Positions 43,646 to 53,942 are shown, counted from the stretch's first letter. The stretch: DNA of 64,000 bases from Allorhizobium undicola ORS 992 = ATCC 700741 (GCF_000621665.1 NZ_JHXQ01000003.1:62001-126000); one strand, 5' to 3'. Program-made: numbers and translations. Notes: generated by a model from the letters alone, not told the origin.

Positions 43646-43815
43646 CATTTCCAGGGAAAGTGGAAACCGGTTTCCCGTCCGGAAATGCGCCGAACAAAAA
43701 GCTGTTGATTTCCAGGGAAAGTGGAAACCGGTTTCCCGTGCGGAAATGCGCCGAACAAAAGCAGTTGATTTCCAGGGAAAGTGGAAACCGGTTTCCCGTC
43801 CGGAAATGCGGCCGG
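43646..43815. repeat. Three tandem copies of a ~60 bp palindromic repeat
   Basis: ATTTCCAGGGAAAGTGG followed by AAACCGGTTTCCCGTCCGG and AAATGCG, starting at about 43646, 43707 and 43767 (steps 61 and 60). The linkers CGAACAAAAAGCTGTTG and CGAACAAAAGCAGTTG differ by an indel. GGAAACCGGTTTCC in each is a perfect 14 bp palindrome. The core is related to the 56 bp array at 29850 and to the GCATTTTC family. The rest of 43534-43855 holds no gene. Confidence 0.93.
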
Positions 43816-43855
43816 CTAAATGCTTACGTGTTGCCGCTTTTCGAGGCGTGCGCCT

Positions 43856-45076
43856 TCAGTCTTCGTCAACGACCCTGAGCTTGAGCAGGCCGGTGCGGCT
43901 TTCCGCGCTGACGGGTTTGGACGTGCTTTCCGGCTGACTTTCAAAATCCATCGCCTCGATCTTGCCGCCGCGCTTGGAAAGCTTTTCCGCGGAAGTCAGG
44001 ATCATATCGACATCCTTCTGCGCGGCAAGAAAATGGCTTTGCAGCTTGCGGGTCCTGTCGTCCAACCGGCCAAGATCTTCCATCAGATGGATGACCTCTT
44101 TCTGAATCCGATGCGCCTGTTCCCGCATTCTCTGGTCCTTCAGAACCGCCTGAATGACCTGAATGGACAACATCAGCAAGGAAGGCGAGACGATGACCAC
44201 GCGCAGCCGATGGGCCTTTTGCACCACGGCCTCGAAATTCTCGTGGATCTCGGCGAAGATCGATTCGGAGGGGACGAAAAGAAATGCGGTTTCCTGCGTT
44301 TCGCCCGCCAGAAGATATTTATCGGAAATATCCTTGAGATGCACTTCCATATCGCGGCGGAATTGTTGCCCTGCCTGTTTTTTCTGCTCGGGGCCTGCCC
44401 CGTCGCGAATGGCATTCCAGGCTTCCAGCGGGAATTTCGCATCGATCACCAGCGGCGGCTGGCCGTTTGGCATCCGGATCACGCAATCCGGACGCGATCC
44501 GTTCGACAGGGTTTCCTGAAAAGCATAGGCCCCCATGGGCAGGCCGTCGGCGACGATGGTTTCCATGCGCGCCTGCCCGAAGGCCCCGCGCGTCTGCTTG
44601 TTGGAAAGAATGGCTTGCAGCCCGACAACGTCCTTGGCCAGCGACTGAATATTGTTCTGCGCCGCATCGATTACGGCCAGCCGCTCCTGAAGGTGACGCA
44701 GATTTTCATGGGTGGATTTCGTCTGTTCCGTCAGTGTCGCGCCGATGCGATGCGTCAGGCCGTCCAGCCTCTCGTTGATCGTGCGGTTGAATTCGCTCTG
44801 CTTGGAGCCGAGCATGTCCGTCATGGCGGCAAGCCGTCCCTGCATTTCGGCCTGAGCCTGAACGAGCGCCGCCATGCGCTGGTCTTCCAGTGCCTGCTGC
44901 TCTGCTGCGGCATCGGCCATGGCCTCCCATGGGCCGCTATTGCGACGAAAGATCAGGCCGAACAGAAGGCAAAGCCCGAAAATCAGGGCAAGCACAAACA
45001 GAAGTGCGCCAAAGCTGATATGGCTGTCGCCGGATGACAGTGCCGTAGTGGCCAGCAAAGATTCGATTTTGTTCAT
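43856..45076 (-). CDS. rmuC: RmuC family DNA recombination protein
   Basis: 406 aa. An N-terminal membrane helix (FGALLFVLALIFGLCLLFGLIF, about 22-44) is followed by a coiled coil (about 55-150) and the RmuC nuclease-like domain (GAFGQARMETIVADGLPMGAY through LVIDAKFPLEAWNAI and FLFVPSESIFAEIHE). The PD-(D/E)xK-like core DAKFP is visible. RmuC limits DNA inversions at short inverted repeats in E. coli, a suggestive trait in a genome so rich in palindromic repeats. Divergent from lnt. Confidence 0.92.
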   Translation of the reverse strand: MNKIESLLATTALSSGDSHISFGALLFVLALIFGLCLLFGLIFRRNSGPWEAMADAAAEQQALEDQRMAALVQAQAEMQGRLAAMTDMLGSKQSEFNRTINERLDGLTHRIGATLTEQTKSTHENLRHLQERLAVIDAAQNNIQSLAKDVVGLQAILSNKQTRGAFGQARMETIVADGLPMGAYAFQETLSNGSRPDCVIRMPNGQPPLVIDAKFPLEAWNAIRDGAGPEQKKQAGQQFRRDMEVHLKDISDKYLLAGETQETAFLFVPSESIFAEIHENFEAVVQKAHRLRVVIVSPSLLMLSIQVIQAVLKDQRMREQAHRIQKEVIHLMEDLGRLDDRTRKLQSHFLAAQKDVDMILTSAEKLSKRGGKIEAMDFESQPESTSKPVSAESRTGLLKLRVVDED

Positions 45077-45206
45077 GTTATGATCTTATCCCTGCGCGGC
45101 CAGACCGCAATGGTGAATTATGCCCATTCACAGGCAAGCACGACAAAAGGCCGCATTTTTGGAAGACTGCGTCGAATTGATTCGAAAATGATGGGAGAGG
45201 GCAGGG

Positions 45207-46790
45207 ATGGAGCGGGTGGCAGGCAGGATCATGCTTCTGGATGGATGGCGCCGCGCGCTTCTGGCGATCCTGGCGGGGGCGATGGGTGCGCTTGCCTTGC
45301 CGCCCTTTGGTGTGTTCGGCATTCTTTTCCTGTCGTTTCCGCTGTTCGTCTGGCTCATGGATGGGGTTGGGGGCGATCCGCGACGCCTTGGCTCTCGCGG
45401 TTTACGATCCGCCTTTTTTCTTGGCTGGCTGTTTGGCTTCGGATATTTCGTGGCGGGCTTGTGGTGGCTGGGCGCGGCCCTGTTGCTGGAGGCCGACGAG
45501 TTTGCCTGGGCGCTGCCCTTGGCGGTGCTTGGCCTTCCGGCGGTGCTGGCCTTGTTTTACGGGTTTGCGGCGGCGCTCGCGCGGTTTTTCTGGTCGGACG
45601 GGGTTGGGAGGGTTGCCGCGCTTGCGGCCGCCTTTGGCCTTGCGGAGTGGCTTCGCAGCTTCGTCGCCACGGGGTTTCCATGGAATGCCATGGGCTACAC
45701 CGCCATGCCAGTGCCGGTGATGATGCAATCGGTCAGAATTGTCGGTCTCTTCGGCATGTCGGCGCTGGCGGTCTTTGTCTATTCGGCGCCAGCACTTCTG
45801 GCGACAAGACGGGGCCTGCGCCTTGGTCTTTCACTGGCCAGCCTGCTGGTGTTTGCGCATTTCGGATATGGCGTCTACCGGCTGAACCTTGATGACGTAG
45901 CCGGTAGCGACGGGCGGGAGATGACCGTTAGGCTCGTGCAGCCGGCGATCGATCAATCGGTGAAGCTGCAAAATTCAGACCGTGTTGCCGTGTTCGAAAA
46001 GCATTTGCGGCTGACGGCCCTTCCGCCGAAGGACGGGGGCAAGCGGCCCGATCTGGTGATCTGGCCGGAAACCACCATTCCCTTCATCCTGACGGAAAAT
46101 CCCGACGCGCTTCAGCGCATCGCCCAGACGCTTCAGGAGGGGCAGGTGCTGATCACCGGCACGGTGCGCTCCGAGGAGCAGGCCGCAGGCGAGCCGCCGC
46201 GCTACTACAACTCCATCTACGCCATCGACCATCACGGTCAGATTATCGCCGCCACGGACAAGGTTCATCTGACCCCGTTTGGTGAATATGTTCCCTTCGA
46301 GCGCCTGCTTGGCAAGCTTGGCATCGAAAACCTCATCGCGCTGCCGGGAGGGTTTACGGCGGGTGCGCGCCGCAATCTCCTCAGCCTGCCGGGCGGGATC
46401 GGGCTCTATCCGCTGATCTGCTATGAAATAATTTTTCCAAACGAGATGACGCCGGAACTTTCCGGCGCGAGCGCCATTATCAACGTCACCAATGATGCGT
46501 GGTTCGGCAATACGCCGGGTCCGTACCAGCACTTTCTTCAGGCCCGCCTGCGTGCCGTGGAGACCGGCAGGCCGGTGATCCGCGATGCCAATAATGGCAT
46601 TTCTGCCATAATTGATGGTAAGGGCAGGGTCGTTTCCGGAATGCGATTGAACGCAGAAGGTGCAGAGGACATTTCTCTAAAGTTGCAGATTTTGAATAAA
46701 AGTGACTATTCTCATGATGGCTACAACTTTTTGGTGGTAACATGTTTGTTATTATCTTTAGCTGTAATTTCTCGTTTAGGTTTTGTTTAG
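45207..46790 (+). CDS. lnt: Apolipoprotein N-acyltransferase
   Basis: 527 aa inner-membrane enzyme adding the third acyl chain to lipoproteins. About seven hydrophobic helices (first at 14-50) precede and follow a nitrilase domain. Catalytic Glu is in WPETTIPF near residue 287, Lys in ATDKVHLTPFGEYVPF near 352 and Cys in LICYEIIFP near 408. In other rhizobia lnt follows corC directly; here it follows the divergent rmuC gene. Confidence 0.95.
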   Translation: MERVAGRIMLLDGWRRALLAILAGAMGALALPPFGVFGILFLSFPLFVWLMDGVGGDPRRLGSRGLRSAFFLGWLFGFGYFVAGLWWLGAALLLEADEFAWALPLAVLGLPAVLALFYGFAAALARFFWSDGVGRVAALAAAFGLAEWLRSFVATGFPWNAMGYTAMPVPVMMQSVRIVGLFGMSALAVFVYSAPALLATRRGLRLGLSLASLLVFAHFGYGVYRLNLDDVAGSDGREMTVRLVQPAIDQSVKLQNSDRVAVFEKHLRLTALPPKDGGKRPDLVIWPETTIPFILTENPDALQRIAQTLQEGQVLITGTVRSEEQAAGEPPRYYNSIYAIDHHGQIIAATDKVHLTPFGEYVPFERLLGKLGIENLIALPGGFTAGARRNLLSLPGGIGLYPLICYEIIFPNEMTPELSGASAIINVTNDAWFGNTPGPYQHFLQARLRAVETGRPVIRDANNGISAIIDGKGRVVSGMRLNAEGAEDISLKLQILNKSDYSHDGYNFLVVTCLLLSLAVISRLGFV

Positions 46791-46947
46791 AGGATCGATT
46801 GACCCAAAACCCCTAAAAATGCATAGTGGTTGTACTCGTAACCGACTTGCCGTGTGCCTTGGTCTTTCAATTGCACAACGTGACGTTATAAAGAGTTGCA
46901 AGCGGAGCGGGTTATGCGTTAATTACAACCATCGTCAGGATTGAACC

Positions 46948-47373
46948 ATGTTGGAAAACAAGAAGAAGCCGAACCCGATCGACATTCATGTCGGTAGCCG
47001 TATCCGGCTTCGCCGCACCATGCTTGGCATGAGCCAGGAAAAGCTGGGCGAGAGCCTCGGCATCACCTTTCAGCAAATTCAGAAGTATGAAAAGGGCACC
47101 AATCGCGTCGGAGCCAGCCGCCTTCAGAATATTTCGAGCATTCTGAACGTCCCGGTTTCCTTCTTCTTCGAGGATGCGCCCGGCGAGCAGTCGGCTTCCG
47201 GCGGCAATCCCGGTTTCTCGGATGCGGCAAGCTCGAACTATGTCGTGGATTTCCTGTCCTCCTCCGAGGGACTGCAACTGAACCGCTCCTTCGTGAAGAT
47301 CAACGATCCCAAGGTGCGCCGCCGCGTGGTGGATCTTGTCAAGGCGCTTGCCGCCGAGGCGGACGCAGAGTAA
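46948..47373 (+). CDS. Xre-type regulator upstream of metK (PraR/PhrR-like)
   Basis: 141 aa. The HTH (VGSRIRLRRTMLGMSQEKL...FQQIQKYEKGTNRVGASRL) is followed by a conserved tail (LNVPVSFFFEDAP; VVDFLSSSEGLQLNRSFVKI). This small regulator between lnt and metK is conserved across Rhizobiales. It resembles what I recall of PraR/PhrR, which affects quorum sensing, biofilm and symbiosis in rhizobia. Regulon here unknown. The ~157 bp upstream of it is A+T-rich and likely holds its own promoter. A clear terminator follows. Confidence 0.88.
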   Translation: MLENKKKPNPIDIHVGSRIRLRRTMLGMSQEKLGESLGITFQQIQKYEKGTNRVGASRLQNISSILNVPVSFFFEDAPGEQSASGGNPGFSDAASSNYVVDFLSSSEGLQLNRSFVKINDPKVRRRVVDLVKALAAEADAE

Positions 47374-47398
47374 GGCAGTCAGACTTTACCGGACAAAA

Positions 47399-47424
47399 GA
47401 AGCGGCGTGCGGGCCGCTTTTTTT
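47399..47424 (+). terminator. Rho-independent terminator after the Xre gene
   Basis: AGCGGC and GCCGCT form a 6 bp stem, followed by a run of seven Ts. Confidence 0.88.
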
Positions 47425-47448
47425 GTGTCTGGAACAGGGAGGATTGCT

Positions 47449-47470
47449 GACATAAAGATATATTTATGTC
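47449..47470. promoter_or_regulatory. Inverted repeat upstream of metK (possible SahR/SamR-type operator)
   Basis: Arms GACATAAA and TTTATGTC around GATATA. It lies about 170 bases before the metK ATG. It resembles the ACATAAAGATATCTTTATGT-type sites I recall for ArsR-family regulators of S-adenosylhomocysteine/methionine genes in alphaproteobacteria. A fragment of the GCATTTCC repeat follows at about 47550-47610. Confidence 0.6.
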
Positions 47471-47643
47471 GTTGTGTCCCTTGTTTTTTGAGCCGATAAC
47501 TTCTAGAGTCCGATCGTGTTTGATTGAAGCACGGCGAGACTTTAAACCTTTGTTTTCACGCATTTCCGCAGGGGAATCCGCTTTCCCTATGTCCTGGAGA
47601 TGCTCTGAGGCAGAGTCATTTGGTTCATTGAGGGGAATCCCGT

Positions 47644-48882
47644 ATGCGCTCCGCTTACCTGTTTACGAGTGAATCCGTTTCCGAAGGTCATCCCGACAAG
47701 GTTTGTGACCGTATTTCCGATGAAATTGTCGATCTGGTCTATCGTGAAGCCACCAAAACGGGTGTCGATCCCTGGACAGTGCGCATCGCCTGCGAAACGC
47801 TGGCCACCACCAACCGGGTGGTGATTGCCGGTGAAGTCCGCCTTCCTCCCAGTCTGATGAAAACCGACAAGGCGGGCAATGAAGTCATCAATCCCGCCAA
47901 GTTCAAGGCCGCGGCGCGCAAGGCCATTCGCGACATCGGCTATGAACAGGATGGTTTCCACTGGAAGACCGCGAAGATCGACGTTCTGCTGCATTCGCAG
48001 TCGGCCCATATCGCCCAGGGCGTGGACAAGGCCGCCGACCAGAACAACAGCGAAGGCGCTGGCGACCAGGGTATCATGTTCGGCTATGCCTGCACGGAAA
48101 CCCCGGATCTGATGCCGGCTCCCATCTATTACTCGCACAAGATCCTGCAATTGCTTTCTGCCGCGCGCAAAAAGGGCGAGGGCGACGTTGGCAAGCTTGG
48201 CCCCGATGCCAAGAGCCAGGTTACGGTTCGCTATGTGGACGGCAAGCCCTATGAGGCCACCTCCATCGTTCTTTCCACCCAGCATCTCGATGAAAGCTGG
48301 GATTCGGCCAAGGTTCGCTCGGTGGTGGAGCCCTACATTCGCGAAGCTCTCGGTGATCTGAAGATCGCTGACGATTGCAAATGGTACATCAACCCCACGG
48401 GCAAGTTCGTCATTGGCGGACCGGATGGCGATGCGGGCCTGACAGGCCGCAAGATCATCGTGGATACCTATGGTGGCGCAGCACCGCATGGCGGCGGCGC
48501 ATTTTCCGGCAAGGATACCACCAAGGTGGACCGCTCCGCGGCCTATGCCGCGCGCTATGTTGCCAAGAACGTGGTGGCCGCAGGCATTGCCGAGCGTTGC
48601 ACGATCCAGATTTCCTATGCTATCGGCATTGCCCAGCCTCTGTCCATCTATGTCGATCTGCACGGCACCGGCAAATATGGCGAGGACGCCGTCGAAGCGG
48701 CAATCCGCAAGGTGATTGACCTTTCGCCTTCCGGCATTCGCCGCCATCTGGATCTCAACAAGCCGATTTATGCCAAGACTTCGGCCTATGGCCATTTTGG
48801 CCGCAAGGCTGGCCGTGACGGGTCCTTCTCCTGGGAGAAGATCGATCTGGTCAAGCCGCTCAAGGACGCTCTGAAAGCCTGA
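47644..48882 (+). CDS. metK: S-adenosylmethionine synthetase
   Basis: 412 aa enzyme making SAM from methionine and [31 protein letters not shown] at the N-terminus, [17 protein letters not shown] near 139, [24 protein letters not shown] near 276 are the family signatures. Slightly longer than the ~384 aa E. coli enzyme, as is usual in alphaproteobacteria. Four bases separate it from trmB, so the two are co-transcribed; MetK supplies the methyl donor that TrmB and MiaB use. Confidence 0.97.
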   Translation: MRSAYLFTSESVSEGHPDKVCDRISDEIVDLVYREATKTGVDPWTVRIACETLATTNRVVIAGEVRLPPSLMKTDKAGNEVINPAKFKAAARKAIRDIGYEQDGFHWKTAKIDVLLHSQSAHIAQGVDKAADQNNSEGAGDQGIMFGYACTETPDLMPAPIYYSHKILQLLSAARKKGEGDVGKLGPDAKSQVTVRYVDGKPYEATSIVLSTQHLDESWDSAKVRSVVEPYIREALGDLKIADDCKWYINPTGKFVIGGPDGDAGLTGRKIIVDTYGGAAPHGGGAFSGKDTTKVDRSAAYAARYVAKNVVAAGIAERCTIQISYAIGIAQPLSIYVDLHGTGKYGEDAVEAAIRKVIDLSPSGIRRHLDLNKPIYAKTSAYGHFGRKAGRDGSFSWEKIDLVKPLKDALKA

Positions 48883-48886
48883 TTGT

Positions 48887-49588
48887 ATGACTGAAGAAAC
48901 ACGCCGCAGCCGGGCGACCGAAGCATTTTTCGGTCGCCGCAAGGGAAAGCCGCTTCGCGAACAGCAGGTCGAGCGCATGTCGCATCTCCTGCCGCAGCGC
49001 AAGCTGGACCTTTCCACAGAGCCGCCCGCCGGGCTTGAGGCGCTGTTTCCGGTTCCGGTAACACGTCTTCGCCTGGAAATCGGCTTTGGCGGCGGGGAAC
49101 ACCTGGCGCATCGCGCCCGAAATGCGCCAGACACCGGCTTTATCGGCGTGGAGCCCTTCGTCAATTCCATGGCCAAGCTTCTTGCGGTCATCGAGGCGGA
49201 GGGCCTGCCCAATATCCGCGTATATGATGACGACGCGACGGAGTTGCTGGATTGGCTTCCGGCCAATTGTCTGGACCAGATCGATCTTCTCTATCCCGAT
49301 CCATGGCCGAAGAAGCGGCACTGGAAGCGCCGTTTTGTCTCCCAGGTCAATCTTCAGCGCTTCCACCGGGTCTTGAAGCCCGGCGGCCTGTTCTGCTTTG
49401 CCTCCGACATCGATAGCTATGTCAACTGGACGCTTGCCCATTGCCGCGACCATGGCGGCTTTGAATGGCAGGCCCGTTGCAGCGCAGACTGGCTGACGCC
49501 CTATGAGGGCTGGCCCGGCACCCGTTATGAGGCCAAGGCCCGCCGCGAAGGCCGCTCCTCGGCCTATCTGACCTTCCGCAAAACCTGA
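48887..49588 (+). CDS. trmB: tRNA (guanine-N7-)-methyltransferase
   Basis: 233 aa SAM-dependent enzyme methylating G46 of t[20 protein letters not shown] (SAM motif I) near residue 63, [14 protein letters not shown] near 86 and [19 protein letters not shown] near 137 are diagnostic of TrmB. Ends before a bidirectional terminator shared with the convergent surface-protein gene. Confidence 0.96.
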   Translation: MTEETRRSRATEAFFGRRKGKPLREQQVERMSHLLPQRKLDLSTEPPAGLEALFPVPVTRLRLEIGFGGGEHLAHRARNAPDTGFIGVEPFVNSMAKLLAVIEAEGLPNIRVYDDDATELLDWLPANCLDQIDLLYPDPWPKKRHWKRRFVSQVNLQRFHRVLKPGGLFCFASDIDSYVNWTLAHCRDHGGFEWQARCSADWLTPYEGWPGTRYEAKARREGRSSAYLTFRKT

Positions 49589-49628
49589 GGCCGGGCTTCC
49601 GTCTCACGAACCTCTGGACAGGAACAAC

Positions 49629-49659
49629 AACCCCGGTCGATCGTGTCGTCCGGGGTTTT
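49629..49659. terminator. Terminator between convergent trmB and the surface-protein gene
   Basis: AACCCCGG and CCGGGGTT, 8 bp perfect arms with a 13-base loop and TTTT on the plus strand. Confidence 0.85.
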
Positions 49660-49677
49660 CGTTGCGCCTGCACGGTT

Positions 49678-52600
49678 TCAGAACTTGCGCGCAGCACTTG
49701 CCCGCGCGCCGATCGATGTCGTTCCGTCGCCCTCGACGCTGAAGAGCAGGCTTGCATTGACGTTCCACGCCGCATCCGGCTGCCATGAGAAGCCTGCCGT
49801 GGCAGAGGCAAAGGCGCCGCTGCCGTCCATGGCGGAATAGCCGCCGGTCAGGCCAAGCTTGGGCGAGAATTTTCCACCATCGGCAAGCTTGAAGGAGCGG
49901 GCAATTTCCGCGCCGAGCGAAAGGCGGAATTGCTCTTCGTTGAAGCCTTCGATGCTGACGCTGTCGTTGGCGCTGTTGCTGACGGTGTATGTCTCGACCC
50001 GCTCGGAGAAATAGACGGCCCTGAGCTTGGGGGTGATGACCGTATCCGGGGTGAGCTTCCACTGGCCGGTCAGGGCCGTATCGGCAAAGATGCGCGAGGT
50101 GTCGAAGTCACCGCTCCACACACCGGTATCGACGGTATTGGCCGAGCCGCCATAGAGCAGGTTCGTATCCCAGAAGATGTCCTTCGCCACTTCCAGAGAG
50201 GCGTTGGGACCGGCAATCCAGCCATTGCCCTTCAGTTCCGCGTCTTCATCGGTGGGATCGGTCATGCGGTCATAATGGAAGGACAGGCCAAGCAGCAGGC
50301 GATCGGAAACGAGATAGTCGCCGCCAAGATTCAGCATCCCGAAGGAGCCCCATTTGCTGCCATTGCTGTCCTGATTGTTGAAGGTGGAAATCGTGCCGTC
50401 GATCCAGAGATTGAAGTCAGGAGGGCCGGATGCGCCGCCGTTTCTGGCAGCATCGATCTGCGCGAGGCTCGTGGAGAAGCCCATCACCATGGATGTGTCG
50501 CCGGGAGAAAGCTTCGTCGTGACAGGCTCGGTTGCCATGCTCATCTGCCTTCGCTCAAGAAGGCCGGGCACCTGTATGGCGGAAGAAATGAGGCTTTGCC
50601 GGGTGCGGACGAAATCCTGCACCAGCCCATTCACCTCGCTGGTGACAGTCGTTGCATCATAGGAAAGAGTATAGGTCACGGTTCCTGCATTGGATGAGCC
50701 GAGACTGCTGATCAGGCGATAGCTCACCCGCGCCTGGCCGCCATAGGAGGCGTTCGGAGTGAATTGCAGATACCAGCCAACCGGGGTGCTTGAACTGGTA
50801 TCGGCCAGCTCGCCGCTGCGGATGGTGGCGGTACCGGCTATGGCGGGTTCTACGGAAACCACATCGGCCGAGGTGAACGGCCCGCCCGTTGCGCCACGGT
50901 TGAGATAGACATCCGCCGGGGTTTCACCTGCGGCAACCGTGACGGTCTTGTCTCTCACCGTCACTGCACGCGGCTTGACGGTGAGGCTGTAATGCGCGCT
51001 GCCGGTGGAGCCGTTTCCGTCACGAACGGCAATGGTGAAGCTGTAGCTGCCTTCCGAACCGCTGGCCAGCGGGCCGGTGAGCGTGCCGGTGGAGATATTG
51101 AGGATCATGCCGGAGGGCAGCGTGCCGGAGGAGACGCTGTAGACAAGAGTGCCGGTGCCGCCGCTGGCCACGATGGTCTGGCTGTAATCCTCCCCTGCCA
51201 TGGCGGCTGTCAGGGTGCCGGCGGCTGGAGAAAAGCTGAAGCTGACGGCAGGCGCGCTGATTGTCAGCGAATAGCTGGCGCTGCCGGTCGCGCCATTGGC
51301 ATCGGTGGCCCGGACGGTGAAGCTTGCCGAGCCCGCGGCCGTGGGCGTCCCTGACAATGTGCCGGAGGAGGACAGCGCAAGCCCGGCAGGCAGGCTTCCC
51401 GAGGAGAGGGCAAAGCTGTAGGGCGCGGTGCCCAGCGATGCGGAAAGGCTGGTGCTGGCATAGGCCGATCCGACGACGCCTGCGGTCAGCGCGCCGGAGG
51501 CGGGTGTCAGCGTCAGTGTCGGTGCGGTAACTGTCAGGGTGACGGTTGCCGCCGAAGATGCGCCGGAGCTGTTGGTGGCGGTATAGGTGAAGCTGTAGCT
51601 GCCATTCGCGGAGGGAGTGCCGGAAAGCGTGCCGCCTGCGGCAAGCGTCAGGCCTGCCGGCAGGCTTCCGGCGCTTACCGCGAAGCTGTAGGGACTGGTG
51701 CCGTTGGTGGCGGTAAAGCTCTGGCTATAGCTGACGCCGGATGTGCCGGAGGTCAGGCCGCTGGCCGTTGGCGAAAGGGTGAGAACCGGCAGAGCTACGC
51801 TGACGCTCAATGCGGATGATGAGGAGGCCGCATTATTGCTGTCGCCGCCATAGCTGGCCGTAATACTGTGCGTTCCAACTGCAAGGCTGCTGGTGGTGAA
51901 GCTTGCCGTCGTGCCGCTGACCTGCACGGCTTGAAGCGTCGTGGTGCCGTCCTTGAATGTCACGGTGCCACCGGGTGAAATGGCGCCGGAGAGGCTGGCG
52001 GTAAAGGTCACGCTTTCGTTCAGCCTCAGGCTCGTGGCAGACGCGCTCAACGCAAGGGCTGAGGATGATTGCTGCACGGTCAGGCTGATGGCGGAGGATG
52101 TGATGCTGGCATTGTTGGTGTCGCCGCCATAGGTGGCGGTAATGCTGTGGCTGCCAACCGCAAGGCTGCTGGTGGTGAAGCTTGCCGTCATGCCGCTGAG
52201 CTGAACGGTTTCAAGCGTCGTGCTGCCATCCTTGAACGTCACGGTTCCGGTGGGAGAGACGCCGCCAGAGAGCGTTGCGGTAAATGTCACGCTGTCATGG
52301 ATGGTCGGGCTGCTTGCCGATGCCGCAGGGGTGAGCGCCGGACTTGCCTGCGTGACCGTGACGGTAACGGCCGAGGCCGTTGCGGTGCCATTGTCGCCAT
52401 CGCCGCCATAGGTGGCGGTGATGGTGTGACTGCCAACGCCGAGGCTTTCCGTGGTGAAAGTGGCGGTGGTGCCATTGAGTTGTCCCGTGCCAAGGGTCGT
52501 AGTGCCGTCCTTGAACGTCACGGTGCCGGTGGGGGAGATGCCGCTGGACAGCGTTGCCGTCAGGGTCAGGCTCTCCTTGACGGTCAGGCTGCTGGTGGAA

Positions 52601-53667
52601 GGGCTCAAGGTCAGGCCGGGGCTTGTCTTGGCCACCGTCACGGTGATTGCCGAGGCGCTTGCATTGTTATTATCGCCATCGCCGCCATAGGTGGCGGTGA
52701 TGCTGTGGCTGCCGACGCTGAGGTCCGATGTCGTGTAGCTGGCAGTGGAGCCGCTGAGCGACACGGTTTGCAAGGTTGTCGAACCATCCTTGAAAACCAC
52801 GCTGCCGCTTGGGGATGTGCCGCCCGAAAGCGTCGCGGTGAAGGTAACGGAACTCCCTTTCGTTGTCGTCGTGGCAGAGGTGGACAGGCTGATGGTCGGC
52901 GCAGCCGTCACCGTGCCGGAATAGCTCTGCGTGGCCGTATTGCCGTAATTATCCGTCGCCTCGATCGAAAAGCTGTAGGATTGCGCGCTCGTCGGGGTTC
53001 CCTGGACGGTCGAGCCACTGAGGGTAAGGCCATCGGGAAGGCTGCTGCCGCTGGCGAGCGCATAGCTTTAGGTGCCGGATCCCCCCGTTGTCGTCAGCGA
53101 GACGCTGGCGGCCTGACCGACGGTCAACGTGCCGAGGCTGGTGGGGCTGACGGACAGGGTGGCGGCAACAACTTCGACCGTGCGGGTAAACGTGCCGCTG
53201 ACGATATTATAGTAGCCGGAGCAGTTTTTCCCGGCCGGTGGGTCGTAATCAAGGCCGTAATTGACCGTAGCTTCATAGTAAGCGCCGCATTCCTGATCAT
53301 AGGCATAATAATAATAGGAACCGTTGAATGTGTATGTGCCGGTGGTCGTCGGCGTTCCGCTGGTGTTGAGATAAAGAATGCCGCTGGAGTCGAATGTTCT
53401 GACGGTAACACCGGGAATGGTCGGATTGTCCGATGCAAGGCTGGAATAGACGATGTCGCCCATGGAGCCGATAAGCGAATACTTGGTCTGTTCCACGCCG
53501 ATCTTGAGAGTGACGTCGGCTGCGGCAGCACCGGAAATGCCCGCGAACGGCAGTGCTATCAGCACGCCCAGCGCAAGCCTGACAGGCGTGTGCCAAGCCT
53601 GCCCAAAGCGCAGGCGCCGCAGGCAAAGGCTTGCGGAATAGAACAGAATCGTAAACAGAAAAGACAT
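49678..53667 (-). pseudogene. Large Ig-repeat autotransporter-like surface protein, broken by an in-frame stop
   Basis: About 1,330 codons in a single frame, interrupted by one TAA at 53068-53070. Before the stop: a long signal peptide (PVRLALGVLIALPFAGISGAAA) and a ~150-residue region with Cys and Tyr-rich stretch (YYYYAYDQECGAYYE). After it: five to six Ig-like domains. Four are ~90-residue Big_3-type repeats (SVTFTATLSGG...GTVTFKDG...GSHSITATYGGD), and about three are He_PIG-type repeats (LPAGL...LSGTP). A C-terminal ~280-residue beta-barrel ends in RKF. The sequence around the stop (SGT-stop-SYALASGS) shows that one sense codon, probably Tyr, has become TAA. Downstream domains have no signal peptide without readthrough. 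Confidence 0.85.
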
Positions 53668-53790
53668 GGACCACCTCAGCTTCCGGCTGCATAAGGTGGC
53701 TGGCAAGACTTTAAAACGACCGATTTTGGGCGCGTTACCCAAACCCCTGCAACATGCGGGATGCTGAAGCATCCTCGTCTTGAAAGGGTT

Positions 53791-53891
53791 TAGAGCGCCG
53801 ATCTGATTGAATCAGATCGGCGCTCTAAACTTTTCTTTTTGAATCATAATCTTGTCGATCCTCGTTTCACTCCGGTCGGATTATGCTCTAG
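53791..53891. repeat. TAGAGCGCC...GATTATGCTCTA repeat pair
   Basis: A palindrome GAGCGCCGATCTGATTGAATCAGATCGGCGCTC (arms of 14 bases) followed by CTTGTCGATCCTCG...CTCCGGTCGGATTATGCTCTA. It occupies the gap between the CoA-transferase stop and the surface-protein start. Confidence 0.88.
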
Positions 53892-53942
53892 AATATTTCA
53901 ATTGTGTCAAAGGCTTGAGGTATTCGACATGCAAGGTTCGCC

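Noticed and set aside
43646..43815. CRISPR array
   Set aside because: Linkers between the palindromic cores are nearly the same in each unit, so they are not spacers.
47425..47643. SAM riboswitch upstream of metK
   Set aside because: I could not find the conserved elements of SAM-II or SAM/SAH types, and the interval contains an inverted-repeat operator and a repeat fragment instead.
52069..53694. 541-codon plus-strand frame opposite the Ig-repeat protein
   Set aside because: Low-complexity Gly/Arg/Ala translation mirrored from the repeat-rich gene on the minus strand; no domain or start signal. An antisense shadow of high-G+C coding DNA.
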